Assembly: GCA_910585745.1 (NCBI GenBank)
Contig: CAJUFM010000022.1
Span: forward strand, 1 to 41,241
Source of the DNA: an uncultured Eubacterium sp.
Lineage (GTDB): Bacteria > Bacillota > Clostridia > Lachnospirales > Lachnospiraceae
Length of the DNA: 41,241 bases
Direction of reading: 5' to 3'
In this document: piece by piece, positions 16,103 through 24,719 of the stretch
How the letters are laid out: each line of letters begins with the position of its first letter
Numbering within the stretch: position 1 is the first letter of the stretch
The notes under the pieces: model-generated
The model's input: only the letters and a program-made list of their open reading frames with translations
The model's database searches: none
What the model was told of the DNA's origin: nothing
Made by a program: the position numbers and the translations under genes

Positions 16103-16735
16103 ATGAAGGTTCTAATTATTGATGACGATAAGCTCGTCTCACTTTCTCTGAAAACAATACTGGAAGCCAGTGGACAGGTGGAGATCACAGGAATGGGAGG
16201 CAGTGGCGCAGAAGCCGTAGAACTGTATGATTCACTGGCTCCGGACATCCTTCTTATGGATATCCGCATGGAGGGCATGACCGGACTGGAAGCGGGAGTG
16301 CATATCCTGTCAGCACATCCAGAGGCTAAAATTTTATTTCTGACCACCTTTTCTGACGATGAATATATCGTAAAGGCATTAAAAATGGGAGCAAAAGGGT
16401 ATATACTCAAGCAGAATTTTGAGAGTATCCTTCCGGCGCTTCTCGCAGTAGAAGGAGGGCAGAATGTATTTGGCGATGAAATCACTGGCAGGCTTCCCAG
16501 TCTTATGGGCACGCCTGCCAGTGGTTTGGACTATGAAAAATATGATCTCTCCGAGAGGGAACAAAAGCTGATCTCACTGGTAGCAGAAGGTCTGAACAAC
16601 CGGGAGATCGCAGAAAAACTCTATCTCAGCGAGGGTACGGTCCGCAACTATCTCAGCAGTATTCTGGAAAAGCTGGAACTGCGGGACCGGACCCAGCTGG
16701 CTGTATTTTATTATAGAGGAGATAACAGGCCATAA
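16103..16735 (+). CDS. NarL/LuxR-family response regulator
   Basis: 210 residues: receiver with Asp53 in ILLMDIRMEG, then LuxR-type HTH (about 145-205; LSEREQKLISLVAEGLNNREIAEKL in parts). It is the cognate partner of the kinase upstream, 53 nt away. Its last 25 nt overlap tail-to-tail with the zinc-ribbon protein gene. The likely target is the divergent ABC exporter. Confidence 0.9.
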   Translation: MKVLIIDDDKLVSLSLKTILEASGQVEITGMGGSGAEAVELYDSLAPDILLMDIRMEGMTGLEAGVHILSAHPEAKILFLTTFSDDEYIVKALKMGAKGYILKQNFESILPALLAVEGGQNVFGDEITGRLPSLMGTPASGLDYEKYDLSEREQKLISLVAEGLNNREIAEKLYLSEGTVRNYLSSILEKLELRDRTQLAVFYYRGDNRP

Positions 16736-18561
16736 TCCTCCGGATCAACATCTTCTGTATAAAAATCCTCCAGATCGTTTTCTTTCAGGTCATACTCTCT
16801 CTCAGCATAGGGATCAAAGGTATTTTGATCCATTAAAGATTCAATTAATTTTATATAGGCACTCAGATCCACACCACATTTTTCCTTAATGCCCGCCACA
16901 ATTTTCTCTGGATCCGCCTCTTTGTTATATGCTTCCATGGCATCATCATCTGAGGCATCACAGAGCTCATCTCCTTCACCCGGCTTCTTGATCTCTGGTA
17001 CATCCTTCTGATCTGAGAGAACTGTGAGGGTGACAAGCTTGTCGCCGCCACATAGGACAGAGATGGAACTGTTCTTATTTTCTTTATCACCTTTCACATC
17101 AAACTGAAGTGAATAACTACTGAAAGTAGTACCGGAACTGGAAAGAGTAATACTTCCATTCATATATCCCTCTGCCAGTTTATCTTCATCCAGATCTGTC
17201 ACCTTTATGGTCACCAGATCCTTTGTGCTCACAATATTCTCCTTAGATGGGTTGATGGATTCATCAAGGCTCACTTTAAATTCCCCGGAAATCTTTCCAT
17301 CTTTACGGATTCCTTTCCCTGCCAGACTGACATAGGTCACACCATTGAGGGCAAAGGACAATTCCGTACCAATCTCTGAGCCGTTCTCCGGCTGGATAAA
17401 GGTCAACGTAATTGTCTCACCATCTTTTGACTTGAGATCGATCACACGCCCCACGATCTTTCCGTCGCCATCCACATACACATCCATAACCATCTGAAGG
17501 TCTTCATCCGTCACTTTACCTTCTTCTGATTTTAAAGCGTCTATGCTTTCCTTTAGGAATTCAGAAAATGTTTCATAAGCTCCTTCACCATACTTATCTG
17601 CTATTGCCTTGATATTCTGATCATCTTTCATCGTATTCATCATATCCGAAAGCAGGTTATAGAACTCCTTGCCCTTACAGGTTACAGTAAATTTGGTATA
17701 GTTCCCCTTTACCTCACCTGCCTCCAGCTCCCCAGAGGATTTTTCCACAGAATCCATGTTGCGGATGGCAATGTCAGAATAGGTGATCAGCAGGTTTCTC
17801 ATCTTCTCAGGTTCAGGTAAATAAGACATTCCTCCATTAAGAAATACGTTTCCGCCGCCCAGATTGGAATTTTTCAATAATTTCAGACTTTCCGAAAAGT
17901 CTACATATTTTGAAGAAATCTCCGGAATCTGCACATATCCTTCGCTATTGGCCATATCAACATACATATTCAGGGTGATCACATCCTGACCATTGATACA
18001 GCCTCGGATCCGGCTTTGCGAAACACCGCCACTCCTTTTCCTGCTTACTACAAGCCCTGCATCATTCAGAGCAGAAAAATCTGTCCCTGTCATCGACAGC
18101 ATTGTCTTAAGGGTCTGCCCCAGCTCCAGCTTGTATGTTGCATTTTCCTTCCACTCATCTCCACATAAACTGTCATAGTATGCCTTGTACTGGTTGGAAA
18201 AAACCTCCGCCCCAGCATCCCGGTTCTTAGTCTCCACATACTGATAATATTCTGCTGTACTGCCGAAATTCATCTTAATAAAATTAGCGATCTGGGCATG
18301 GGCAGTCACTCCGATCCCAATGAGCAGCACAAGTACTGCCGCCGCCACGATTCCTGCGGTCTTCTTTCTCTTACTCTTTTCTGGTAGCTTTACGTCCGCT
18401 TCCTGTCCGGCATCTTCAAACTCAAAATATGCCTTATCTTCTGTTTCCTCTGTCCCTTTTTCTTCTGGAACTCCGGACATCTCTGGCTCCACCTTCTGAC
18501 CGCACACTGGACAGAAACTTTCTCCCTCTGGCACCTCGCTGTTACAATTCTTACAGATCAA
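16711..18561 (-). CDS. zinc-ribbon membrane-anchored protein
   Basis: 616 residues. An N-terminal zinc ribbon, CKNCNSEVPEGESFCPVCG (Cys pairs about 12 apart), is followed by a charged linker, one membrane helix (about 69-90) and a ~520-residue outside domain rich in beta-type segments. It resembles the zinc-ribbon/DUF-type surface proteins common in Lachnospiraceae; I cannot name a function. Its 3' end overlaps the convergent response regulator gene, so no separate terminator fits between them. Confidence 0.75.
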   Translation of the reverse strand: MICKNCNSEVPEGESFCPVCGQKVEPEMSGVPEEKGTEETEDKAYFEFEDAGQEADVKLPEKSKRKKTAGIVAAAVLVLLIGIGVTAHAQIANFIKMNFGSTAEYYQYVETKNRDAGAEVFSNQYKAYYDSLCGDEWKENATYKLELGQTLKTMLSMTGTDFSALNDAGLVVSRKRSGGVSQSRIRGCINGQDVITLNMYVDMANSEGYVQIPEISSKYVDFSESLKLLKNSNLGGGNVFLNGGMSYLPEPEKMRNLLITYSDIAIRNMDSVEKSSGELEAGEVKGNYTKFTVTCKGKEFYNLLSDMMNTMKDDQNIKAIADKYGEGAYETFSEFLKESIDALKSEEGKVTDEDLQMVMDVYVDGDGKIVGRVIDLKSKDGETITLTFIQPENGSEIGTELSFALNGVTYVSLAGKGIRKDGKISGEFKVSLDESINPSKENIVSTKDLVTIKVTDLDEDKLAEGYMNGSITLSSSGTTFSSYSLQFDVKGDKENKNSSISVLCGGDKLVTLTVLSDQKDVPEIKKPGEGDELCDASDDDAMEAYNKEADPEKIVAGIKEKCGVDLSAYIKLIESLMDQNTFDPYAEREYDLKENDLEDFYTEDVDPEDYGLLSPL

Positions 18562-18682
18562 TTATATCTCCTCCTTCGGTTTATCCAGTTCTTTTCATTA
18601 TATGTAATCTTTTAACAATCGGATATAGCATTATTATATAGCAGATTATGCAAAAAAGCAACCAAATGGTAAGAGGCTGTTG

Positions 18683-18712
18683 TTGACCATATCTCAAATA
18701 CCATGTTATAAT
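18683..18712 (+). promoter_or_regulatory. sigma-A-type promoter
   Basis: TTGACC (18683-18688), an 18-bp spacer and TATAAT (18707-18712) lie 62 bp before the chemoreceptor-like gene. It may also serve the ABC genes that follow. Confidence 0.6.
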
Positions 18713-18774
18713 TCAAGTAAGGGTAAGACTACTAAACTACATGCAGAATACCAGAAAAGGAGGCAATACATAAC

Positions 18775-19593
18775 ATGAACGAAAAATTACAGTATCTCAT
18801 CGATAATCTTGACACTATAAGCCAGTTGTATGATAAAGAACTGATCCTGTCCATTCTGGATAAAGACGGGATTGTGCAGGGCTTTTCACTTCCACCGGGA
18901 ATCCCACCGCAGTTTGAGATTGGTTCCGTGTTTGATGATCCCAGCGGCATTTTTGATGAAGTAATCAGAACAGGAACTACGAAACACAATTATCTGCCGA
19001 AAGAAATCATGGGATTTCCGATAGAAGGAAATCTGGTTCCAGTCAAAGATAATGGGAAAGTGGTGGGCTGCATAATCTGCTCTTACTCTGTAGAAGGCAA
19101 AGAGAAGATTAAAGATATTGCCACAAGATTCCAGAAATCCATTCAGGAAATCGACGATTCGATCCAGGATGTTGTCAGTGGCATTGAGAATCTGTTCCAA
19201 ATGCTGACAAATATGAACAAGATGACTTCCGATGTAGAGAAAGATGTTACAGAGGCGGCAGATGTTGTAAATAAAATCAGTAATAATGCCTCCCATTCCA
19301 ATATACTTGCGCTCAACGCTTCCATTGAGGCTGCGCGAAGCGGGGAAGCAGGCAGGGGATTTGCGGTTGTCGCTACACAGATGGGAAAACTGGCAGAAGA
19401 CAGTGGCAGCTCTGCTACAGAAATAAAGAAAACTTTGTCTGAGATCGTTACCCATCTTGAAACCATCGTAGACTCCATTAAAGATGCGAATGATGTGGCA
19501 AAAAGCCATATAGACAGCATAAGTTCCATCCGGAATACGCTGGAACAGACGATCGATGTCGCCAAAGAACTGGAAAGCGATATAAAATTATAA
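18775..19593 (+). CDS. soluble methyl-accepting-chemotaxis-like protein
   Basis: 272 residues with no membrane segment. Residues 1-105 look like a PAS/Cache-type sensor (LILSILDKDGIVQGFSLPPG, VPVKDNGKVVGCIICSYS). Residues about 120-270 are the signalling hairpin with the receptor tip (NILALNASIEAARSGEAGRGFAVVA in parts). It is shorter than a full MCP, and no che or flagellar genes are nearby. It may act in cytoplasmic signalling rather than swimming. It is 37 nt from the ABC operon downstream and may be co-transcribed with it. Confidence 0.85.
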   Translation: MNEKLQYLIDNLDTISQLYDKELILSILDKDGIVQGFSLPPGIPPQFEIGSVFDDPSGIFDEVIRTGTTKHNYLPKEIMGFPIEGNLVPVKDNGKVVGCIICSYSVEGKEKIKDIATRFQKSIQEIDDSIQDVVSGIENLFQMLTNMNKMTSDVEKDVTEAADVVNKISNNASHSNILALNASIEAARSGEAGRGFAVVATQMGKLAEDSGSSATEIKKTLSEIVTHLETIVDSIKDANDVAKSHIDSISSIRNTLEQTIDVAKELESDIKL

Positions 19594-19630
19594 ATCAATT
19601 CGAGCTAAACCAAGTCTGGGGAGGAATATT

Positions 19631-20314
19631 ATGAATAACCGGCTGCAGGCAGAGCGCATTCAAAAATCATACCGCCGGGGAAAGCATCCTGTTCTCCAGG
19701 ATATCTCTTTTACCGCGGAGTCCGGTCAATGTATCGGAATTCTCGGCGCAAACGGGTGTGGGAAATCCACCTTACTTTCCATCCTTGCCGGAGTCCAGCT
19801 GCCGGATTCTGGTACGTTGTACTGGAATGGCAGCCCCCTGGGTGACCTTTCCAGAGATCAAGGTATTATTGGTTATGTTCCCCAGGAGAACCCGCTGATC
19901 GAGGAACTCTCCGCCTATGACAACCTGCGGTTGTGGTACTGTGACAGCACTCTCGACCTTGATACTGCGCTCCGGGATGGTGTGCTTGCCATGCTGGGCA
20001 TACCAGATTTTCTAAAGACCCGTGTCAGTCAGATGTCCGGCGGCATGAAAAAACGGCTGAGTATCGGGTGTGCGGTGGCAGACGATCCCCACATTCTTCT
20101 GCTGGATGAACCCGGTGCCGCCCTGGATCTCATCTGCAAAGAGCGGATCAGCGTATATCTGAAGGAATGTAAGTCCCAGGGAAAGATCCTTCTTCTTGCC
20201 ACTCATGAAGACAGGGAGATTGAACTTTGTGATAAGATCTATATCCTCAAAAATGGTGTTCTGACGGAACTGGATTATGACGGAAATATCCACCATCTGG
20301 CAGGACTTATCTGA
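19631..20314 (+). CDS. ABC transporter ATP-binding protein
   Basis: 227 residues with Walker A GANGCGKST, Q-loop YVPQENPL, signature MSGGMKKRLS, Walker B ILLLDEPGAALD and switch His in ATHEDRE. It is the first of three transporter genes, with 15 nt to the first permease. It lacks the long C-terminal extension of the ATPase at 13871, so the two exporters are not close duplicates. Confidence 0.93.
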   Translation: MNNRLQAERIQKSYRRGKHPVLQDISFTAESGQCIGILGANGCGKSTLLSILAGVQLPDSGTLYWNGSPLGDLSRDQGIIGYVPQENPLIEELSAYDNLRLWYCDSTLDLDTALRDGVLAMLGIPDFLKTRVSQMSGGMKKRLSIGCAVADDPHILLLDEPGAALDLICKERISVYLKECKSQGKILLLATHEDREIELCDKIYILKNGVLTELDYDGNIHHLAGLI

Positions 20315-20329
20315 AGGAACGAGACAAAT

Positions 20330-21568
20330 ATGAAGCGAACGCGGATCTATTTCGAGTTAACATGCAAAACATGTTTCCAGGCAGTCCCCGGAATACTGGC
20401 TGGTGTCCTTGTCATCAGCCTGCTGCTGGGGGGACTTCTTTTTGTATGCCATCAGAACCAGAAAGATACCAAAGCTTCTTCTGTACTGCACATCGGCATG
20501 GCTGCCCAGGAACAGGAGCCTTATCTGGACTGGATGATCTCCGCCATCCAGAATATGCAGAGCCTGGAATTTAACTGCCAGTTCACCAAAATATCTCCTG
20601 AAGCAGCCGAGGAAAAACTTCTTCATAGGAAACTGGACGCCGTATTTATCATACCCAAAGACTACATCGCCTCTCTTATTCAGGGAAAAGAAAATCCCCT
20701 GATCATACGCTTTGGCAGCTCAGATACTACCATTGCTGGCTTTCTTGTAAGACAGATCGGCGAGGCGGCCTCCCGCCTGATGATCAACACCCAGGCGGGG
20801 ATCTATACCATGAAAGAAATATATAAAAAAGAAAATATCTCTGATGCCGATTCTGATGAACTCACCCTAAACTTGAAATACCTGGACACGATCCTTCGCA
20901 GGGACAAACTGATCTCTGTCGAGGAGGTTCCTGTAAAAGGCGCTCCTTCCAGCAGTTTCGCCCTGGTATCCTCCAGCATCGTTCTCTTACTGCTACTTTG
21001 CGGTCTTGTATGTCCTGACATTCTGCGCCCGGAATCCAGGAGCATGCAGGAAAAATTGCTCCGCTGTGGCATCCGCCCCTTTCACCAGATCCTCCTCCGT
21101 TATCTGGCACTGGTACTGTTATTTTCCTGTCTGTATCTGATACTGTCCCTGGCATTTTCTATCTGGATATCCCTTTCCGGCGGACTGATCCCTGATCCGG
21201 CTCCTCAAAGCTTTGCCGGCTGGCTTTTCTGCTTCCTGCGGCTTTATCCCTTGATTTTTCCAGCATGCGCCCTGATCCAGTTTTCCTATGGACTGATTCG
21301 GGATAAAATATTTAGCGTACTCTTTTTATTTTTTCTTATCGTCATTACAGGGTATCTCTCCGGCTGCTTTTATCCCCTCTCCTGGCTGCCCCAGAGTATT
21401 CAGCAGCTATCCGCCTTTTTGCCGGTCCGCCATATGCTGGATTATACCAGCGGCTGTCTGTGTGGGAGCTGGTCTCTCTCTGCATTTTTATATATGAATC
21501 TTTATGGCGCTGGTCTGATCTTTGTTACCCTGGCGGTCCAGATCTGTGGCGGAAGGAGGCTAAGATGA
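20330..21568 (+). CDS. ABC-2 type transporter permease
   Basis: 412 residues with an N-terminal membrane helix (about 20-38), an outside domain to about 205, and a C-terminal group of membrane helices including the conserved FYPLSWLPQSIQQLSAFLP region of ABC-2 permeases. It ends in ATGA overlap with the next permease. Confidence 0.82.
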   Translation: MKRTRIYFELTCKTCFQAVPGILAGVLVISLLLGGLLFVCHQNQKDTKASSVLHIGMAAQEQEPYLDWMISAIQNMQSLEFNCQFTKISPEAAEEKLLHRKLDAVFIIPKDYIASLIQGKENPLIIRFGSSDTTIAGFLVRQIGEAASRLMINTQAGIYTMKEIYKKENISDADSDELTLNLKYLDTILRRDKLISVEEVPVKGAPSSSFALVSSSIVLLLLLCGLVCPDILRPESRSMQEKLLRCGIRPFHQILLRYLALVLLFSCLYLILSLAFSIWISLSGGLIPDPAPQSFAGWLFCFLRLYPLIFPACALIQFSYGLIRDKIFSVLFLFFLIVITGYLSGCFYPLSWLPQSIQQLSAFLPVRHMLDYTSGCLCGSWSLSAFLYMNLYGAGLIFVTLAVQICGGRRLR

Positions 21569-22725
21569 AAAATTATCAAATATGGTTTCAGCTGATCATG
21601 AAACGGCTGTTAAAAAATCCAATCTTCGTTCTTACTCTGCTCCTGATCCCGGTCATGGTTCTTGGGATCCGCTTTAGCGCCGGAGCCGGAAGTTCCATGC
21701 TGAAGGTCGCCATCTATGTTCCAAAAGGTGATTCCGAACGTTTGGAACAGCAGCTTGCCCTCCGGCTGATCGAATCCTCCCAGAAGGCAGTTACCTTTTA
21801 CATGACAGGATCCGAAAAAGACCTGCGTCTGGATGTGGCAGAGAGCCGGGCTGCCTGCGGCTATATTCTTCCAGAAGATTTGGACGCTTCTCTCAGGGAG
21901 TTCCCTGTTTCCGGAAAACCTGCCCTTAAAGCAGTGCGCCAGAAAGATGAACTCCGGACAAAGATCATAGATGAACTGGTCTTTAGCAGCATCTATGACA
22001 GGATGTCCTATGATATCCTGGATGAATTTATCCATAAAAAAACAGGGAAGAACCTCTCCCCTGAACAAAACAAAAATTTTCAGAAATACCGGAAAAGCCA
22101 GATATTTATTGAATACCAGTATGCCGACGGCAGCGCCAATCAAATCCTTCAAAAGAGCCAGAATCCGCTGGTACTTCCCCTGCGGGGCATGACCGCTGTT
22201 CTTCTGCTGCTCTCCGGCATGACCGGCACCCTGTTCTGGTATCATGATAAAAACAATAAATTATTTGTCAGACTTGCAAAAAGAGAACGGTATCCCATCC
22301 ATCTTCTCTATGTGGCAGTTCCGGTTCTTTTAGCCGGTCTCTGTGGACTTGCCGCTATATTTCTCACAGGGATCTCCTCCTCTCCTGCCAGCGAACTCCT
22401 GGCAATGTTTCTGTATCTGCTGGACATCATCGTTTTTTGCAGCTTCCTACGGCTGCTCCTTCCCCGGAAGGAATGGATATTAGCTGCTATCCCTGTCTTT
22501 GCGGCAGGAAGTCTGATCGTGTCGCCTGTTTTTACCGACCTTACCCTGCTGTTTCCATCTCTAAAATATGCCCGCCTGTTTACCCCGGTCAGCTGGTATC
22601 TGGAGGGCATGCACAGCAGCAGCGGCAGACTTCTTATGCTGGTACCTGTATTCATACTTCCTGTATTGGAGATCCTCCTGCGCAGGCTGTATCTATGGTT
22701 TCACTTCAATGAGGACATACTCTGA
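21565..22725 (+). CDS. ABC-2 type transporter permease
   Basis: 386 residues. The open frame starts at 21460, but GGAAGGAGGCTAAG before ATG at 21565 and the 4-nt overlap with the previous stop decide the start. It has the same layout as its partner: N-terminal helix, outside domain (about 40-200), C-terminal membrane bundle ending in an ILLRRLYLWF helix. Its 3' end overlaps the convergent phosphoesterase gene by 33 nt. Confidence 0.82.
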   Translation: MKNYQIWFQLIMKRLLKNPIFVLTLLLIPVMVLGIRFSAGAGSSMLKVAIYVPKGDSERLEQQLALRLIESSQKAVTFYMTGSEKDLRLDVAESRAACGYILPEDLDASLREFPVSGKPALKAVRQKDELRTKIIDELVFSSIYDRMSYDILDEFIHKKTGKNLSPEQNKNFQKYRKSQIFIEYQYADGSANQILQKSQNPLVLPLRGMTAVLLLLSGMTGTLFWYHDKNNKLFVRLAKRERYPIHLLYVAVPVLLAGLCGLAAIFLTGISSSPASELLAMFLYLLDIIVFCSFLRLLLPRKEWILAAIPVFAAGSLIVSPVFTDLTLLFPSLKYARLFTPVSWYLEGMHSSSGRLLMLVPVFILPVLEILLRRLYLWFHFNEDIL

Positions 22726-23802
22726 ATGACCTCCCGTCCGCACCGCATAGCCCCACCCGGCGATACCGGAACTAACGATGGCATGGAAGCCCTCTATATT
22801 TTTTATTCCATAATTCATCTCGTTGATCCCAAGAAGTTCTGCCAGTTGTCCCGTAGGCCAGATCTGCCCCGCATGGGTATGCCCCGAAAGCTGCAGATCC
22901 ACCCCGGCGTCTGCATTTTCTTCCAGCTCCACCGGCCGATGGTCAAGAACGACCTTGTAAGATCCGGGCTCCAGTTCCGATGCCAGTTCCTGGACGCTTT
23001 TCCGGTTCCGATCCAAAGACTGTTCCATCCGTCCGATAACTGCCAGCTCTGGTGAAACCTGCACTGCCTCATCCTCCAGCACCCGGATCCGGCTGCTGTT
23101 AAGCACACGGCGAAGTTCCTCCATACTGTATTCTGCCTGTGCTGAATAATGATTGGGATCATGGTTCCCCCAGACATAGTACACACCATACTTTGCATCA
23201 ATATTCCCCAAGACAGCGGCGGCTTCCTCCATCATTGACTTTTCTGTTCTCTCATCAAAGATATCTCCTGTAAGAAAGACAATATCCGGATCCTTCGCCT
23301 GAATTCTTTCATAATATCTGCAAAGTTCCTCCACTCCCATCGTCGTTCCCATATGTAGATCTGAGATCTGAGCAATTCTCAGCCCTTCTCTCGATATCTT
23401 ATCAGACTGCAGTGTGTAAGTGGTCTCTTTCACCTGATGAATATTATAATAGCCATATGTAAAAAATATGCTGACAACCAGAACAGGGATGATCCCGCTT
23501 TTATGGACCACATTCCATATCTGCACCCCTTTATTTTCCTTCAAACACCTTTTAAGGAGACGGTGAATCCCATCCAGCAATAACGAACACAGGACAAAAT
23601 AAAGCACCGCTACAGCTCCCACATCATAAACCCGCCACCCTGCCACTGCACATGCTGCGGCAAAGACCACAGAAATGATCTTATCCGCCTTTTTACTCCG
23701 TTTTACATGAAACAGCGATAAGAGCCGTTTCATAAAATAATACAAATAAATCCCTACAGGGATATAGATGACCGCCGGCATCAGATAAAACAAGATCCTC
23801 AT
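22693..23802 (-). CDS. membrane-anchored metallophosphoesterase
   Basis: 369 residues. Four hydrophobic segments in the first ~125 residues are followed by a calcineurin-like phosphoesterase: QISDLHMG, LTGDIFDE, WGNHDPNH, VLDHRP and SGHTHAGQ supply the two-metal ligands. YkuE/YaeI-type relatives act on lipid-linked or nucleotide phosphates; the substrate here is unknown. The 5' leader (23827-23876) can fold strongly. It is separate in direction from the ABC genes it overlaps. Confidence 0.88.
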   Translation of the reverse strand: MRILFYLMPAVIYIPVGIYLYYFMKRLLSLFHVKRSKKADKIISVVFAAACAVAGWRVYDVGAVAVLYFVLCSLLLDGIHRLLKRCLKENKGVQIWNVVHKSGIIPVLVVSIFFTYGYYNIHQVKETTYTLQSDKISREGLRIAQISDLHMGTTMGVEELCRYYERIQAKDPDIVFLTGDIFDERTEKSMMEEAAAVLGNIDAKYGVYYVWGNHDPNHYSAQAEYSMEELRRVLNSSRIRVLEDEAVQVSPELAVIGRMEQSLDRNRKSVQELASELEPGSYKVVLDHRPVELEENADAGVDLQLSGHTHAGQIWPTGQLAELLGINEMNYGIKNIEGFHAIVSSGIAGWGYAVRTGGHSEYVLIEVKP

Positions 23803-23826
23803 TTGCGCGAACCTCCATTATTTTTT

Positions 23827-23876
23827 AGCCCGGCGGCACGAATTAGAATCCCGTTTTGGATTTACACCGCCTGGCT
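23827..23876 (-). other. structured 5' leader of the phosphoesterase gene
   Basis: On the minus strand, AGCC-A-GGCGG pairs with CCGCC-GGGCT, enclosing an inner ATCC/GGGAT stem. This lies 25-74 nt before the start codon. It is followed by an A-run rather than T, so it is not a terminator in this direction. I could not match it to a riboswitch class. Confidence 0.35.
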
Positions 23877-23972
23877 GCTCCCCCTATCATAACATCTGTA
23901 GCCGGCTCCAGGGCAAGCTTTTTTTGAAAATTCACAAAATCTACACATTTTTCCCTTCTGCGGATCCCTGTC

Positions 23973-24422
23973 CTAAAAGTCCTGATTTAGTATCGGCACC
24001 CCAAAATACACAACACTTTTATCTTCATTTTCATCATAAGTGATCGCCACATTCATGTTGATCGTCTTTCCATTTACCCGCTTCACCATATTGATGCCAT
24101 TGGAATAGCCGTAGGCAACATAGTACCCTTTCGTCTCCTGTTCCATGATGCTTCCTCCGCCCTCGTAACCAAACAGGCTCTGCGCCATTCTCTGTTTCTC
24201 TTCCGTGGACAGTCTCCCGGGCAGTTTTCCCATGATCCATCCTCCCTCCTGGCAGATCTCAGGAAGCTCTCCGCTCTGCGCGGCGATGGCTAGCTGATTT
24301 CTGGCAAATGCCTGGGTTATATCGTTTCGGTTCACATATGCTTTTGTCAATATAATCTGGGCAAACACCACGATCCAGAGTGTACAGACCACGGATATCA
24401 TAATTTTTATTTTTTTGCTCAT
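23973..24422 (-). CDS. small exported protein, YwmB-like
   Basis: 149 residues from ATG at 24422, chosen because GGGAGAAGCGT lies in front; an in-frame extension to 24509 lacks such a site. A single N-terminal hydrophobic helix (about 5-27) acts as signal or anchor. The C-terminal half (YYVAYGYSNGI, NGKTINMNVAITYDENEDKSVVYFG) resembles the N-terminal part of YwmB, a TATA-binding-fold protein of spore formers, but it is shorter than YwmB (usually above 230). The role is unknown. Confidence 0.5.
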   Translation of the reverse strand: MSKKIKIMISVVCTLWIVVFAQIILTKAYVNRNDITQAFARNQLAIAAQSGELPEICQEGGWIMGKLPGRLSTEEKQRMAQSLFGYEGGGSIMEQETKGYYVAYGYSNGINMVKRVNGKTINMNVAITYDENEDKSVVYFGVPILNQDF

Positions 24423-24542
24423 ACGCTTCTCCCTTCTCGTCCGAAGACAATACCGGACGAACAAAAACCCTTTCGGTTTCTTTGAGAAAAGTATGTCCAT
24501 TTTCTTCAAAATTATACCAGATCAAAATTGAAAAAACTCCAT

Positions 24543-24577
24543 TAAATCAAAATAGAGCCAGCATGATCACTGGCTCC
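24543..24577 (-). terminator. terminator of the feo operon
   Basis: GAGCCAG (24555-24561) and CTGGCTC (24570-24576) form a 7-bp stem. On the minus strand it is followed by TATTTTGATTT. It lies just after the last feo-associated gene. Confidence 0.6.
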
Positions 24578-24581
24578 CTAT

Positions 24582-24719
24582 TCAGTGGCAGCCGCCGCTG
24601 CAGTTTTTGCAGTCGCAGCCACACTGCAGGGATTTTCCCTGCTTTTTATCCCGGACCATACTTCTCACAGCAAGTATGACTCCGATCACAACAACGGTAA
24701 GTACTATCGCTGTGCCCAT
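24582..24719 (-). CDS. FeoB-associated Cys-rich membrane protein
   Basis: 45 residues: one membrane helix (MGTAIVLTVVVIGVILAVRS) and a Cys-rich tail CGCDCKNCSGGCH. This small family sits next to feoB in many Firmicutes and may bind iron at the inner face. The start ATG at 24719 overlaps the feoB 3' end by 16 nt. Confidence 0.85.
   Translation of the reverse strand: MGTAIVLTVVVIGVILAVRSMVRDKKQGKSLQCGCDCKNCSGGCH

Noticed and set aside
23817..23885. Known riboswitch before the phosphoesterase
   Set aside because: I compared it mentally with c-di-GMP, fluoride, preQ1 and guanidine classes and saw no conserved core.
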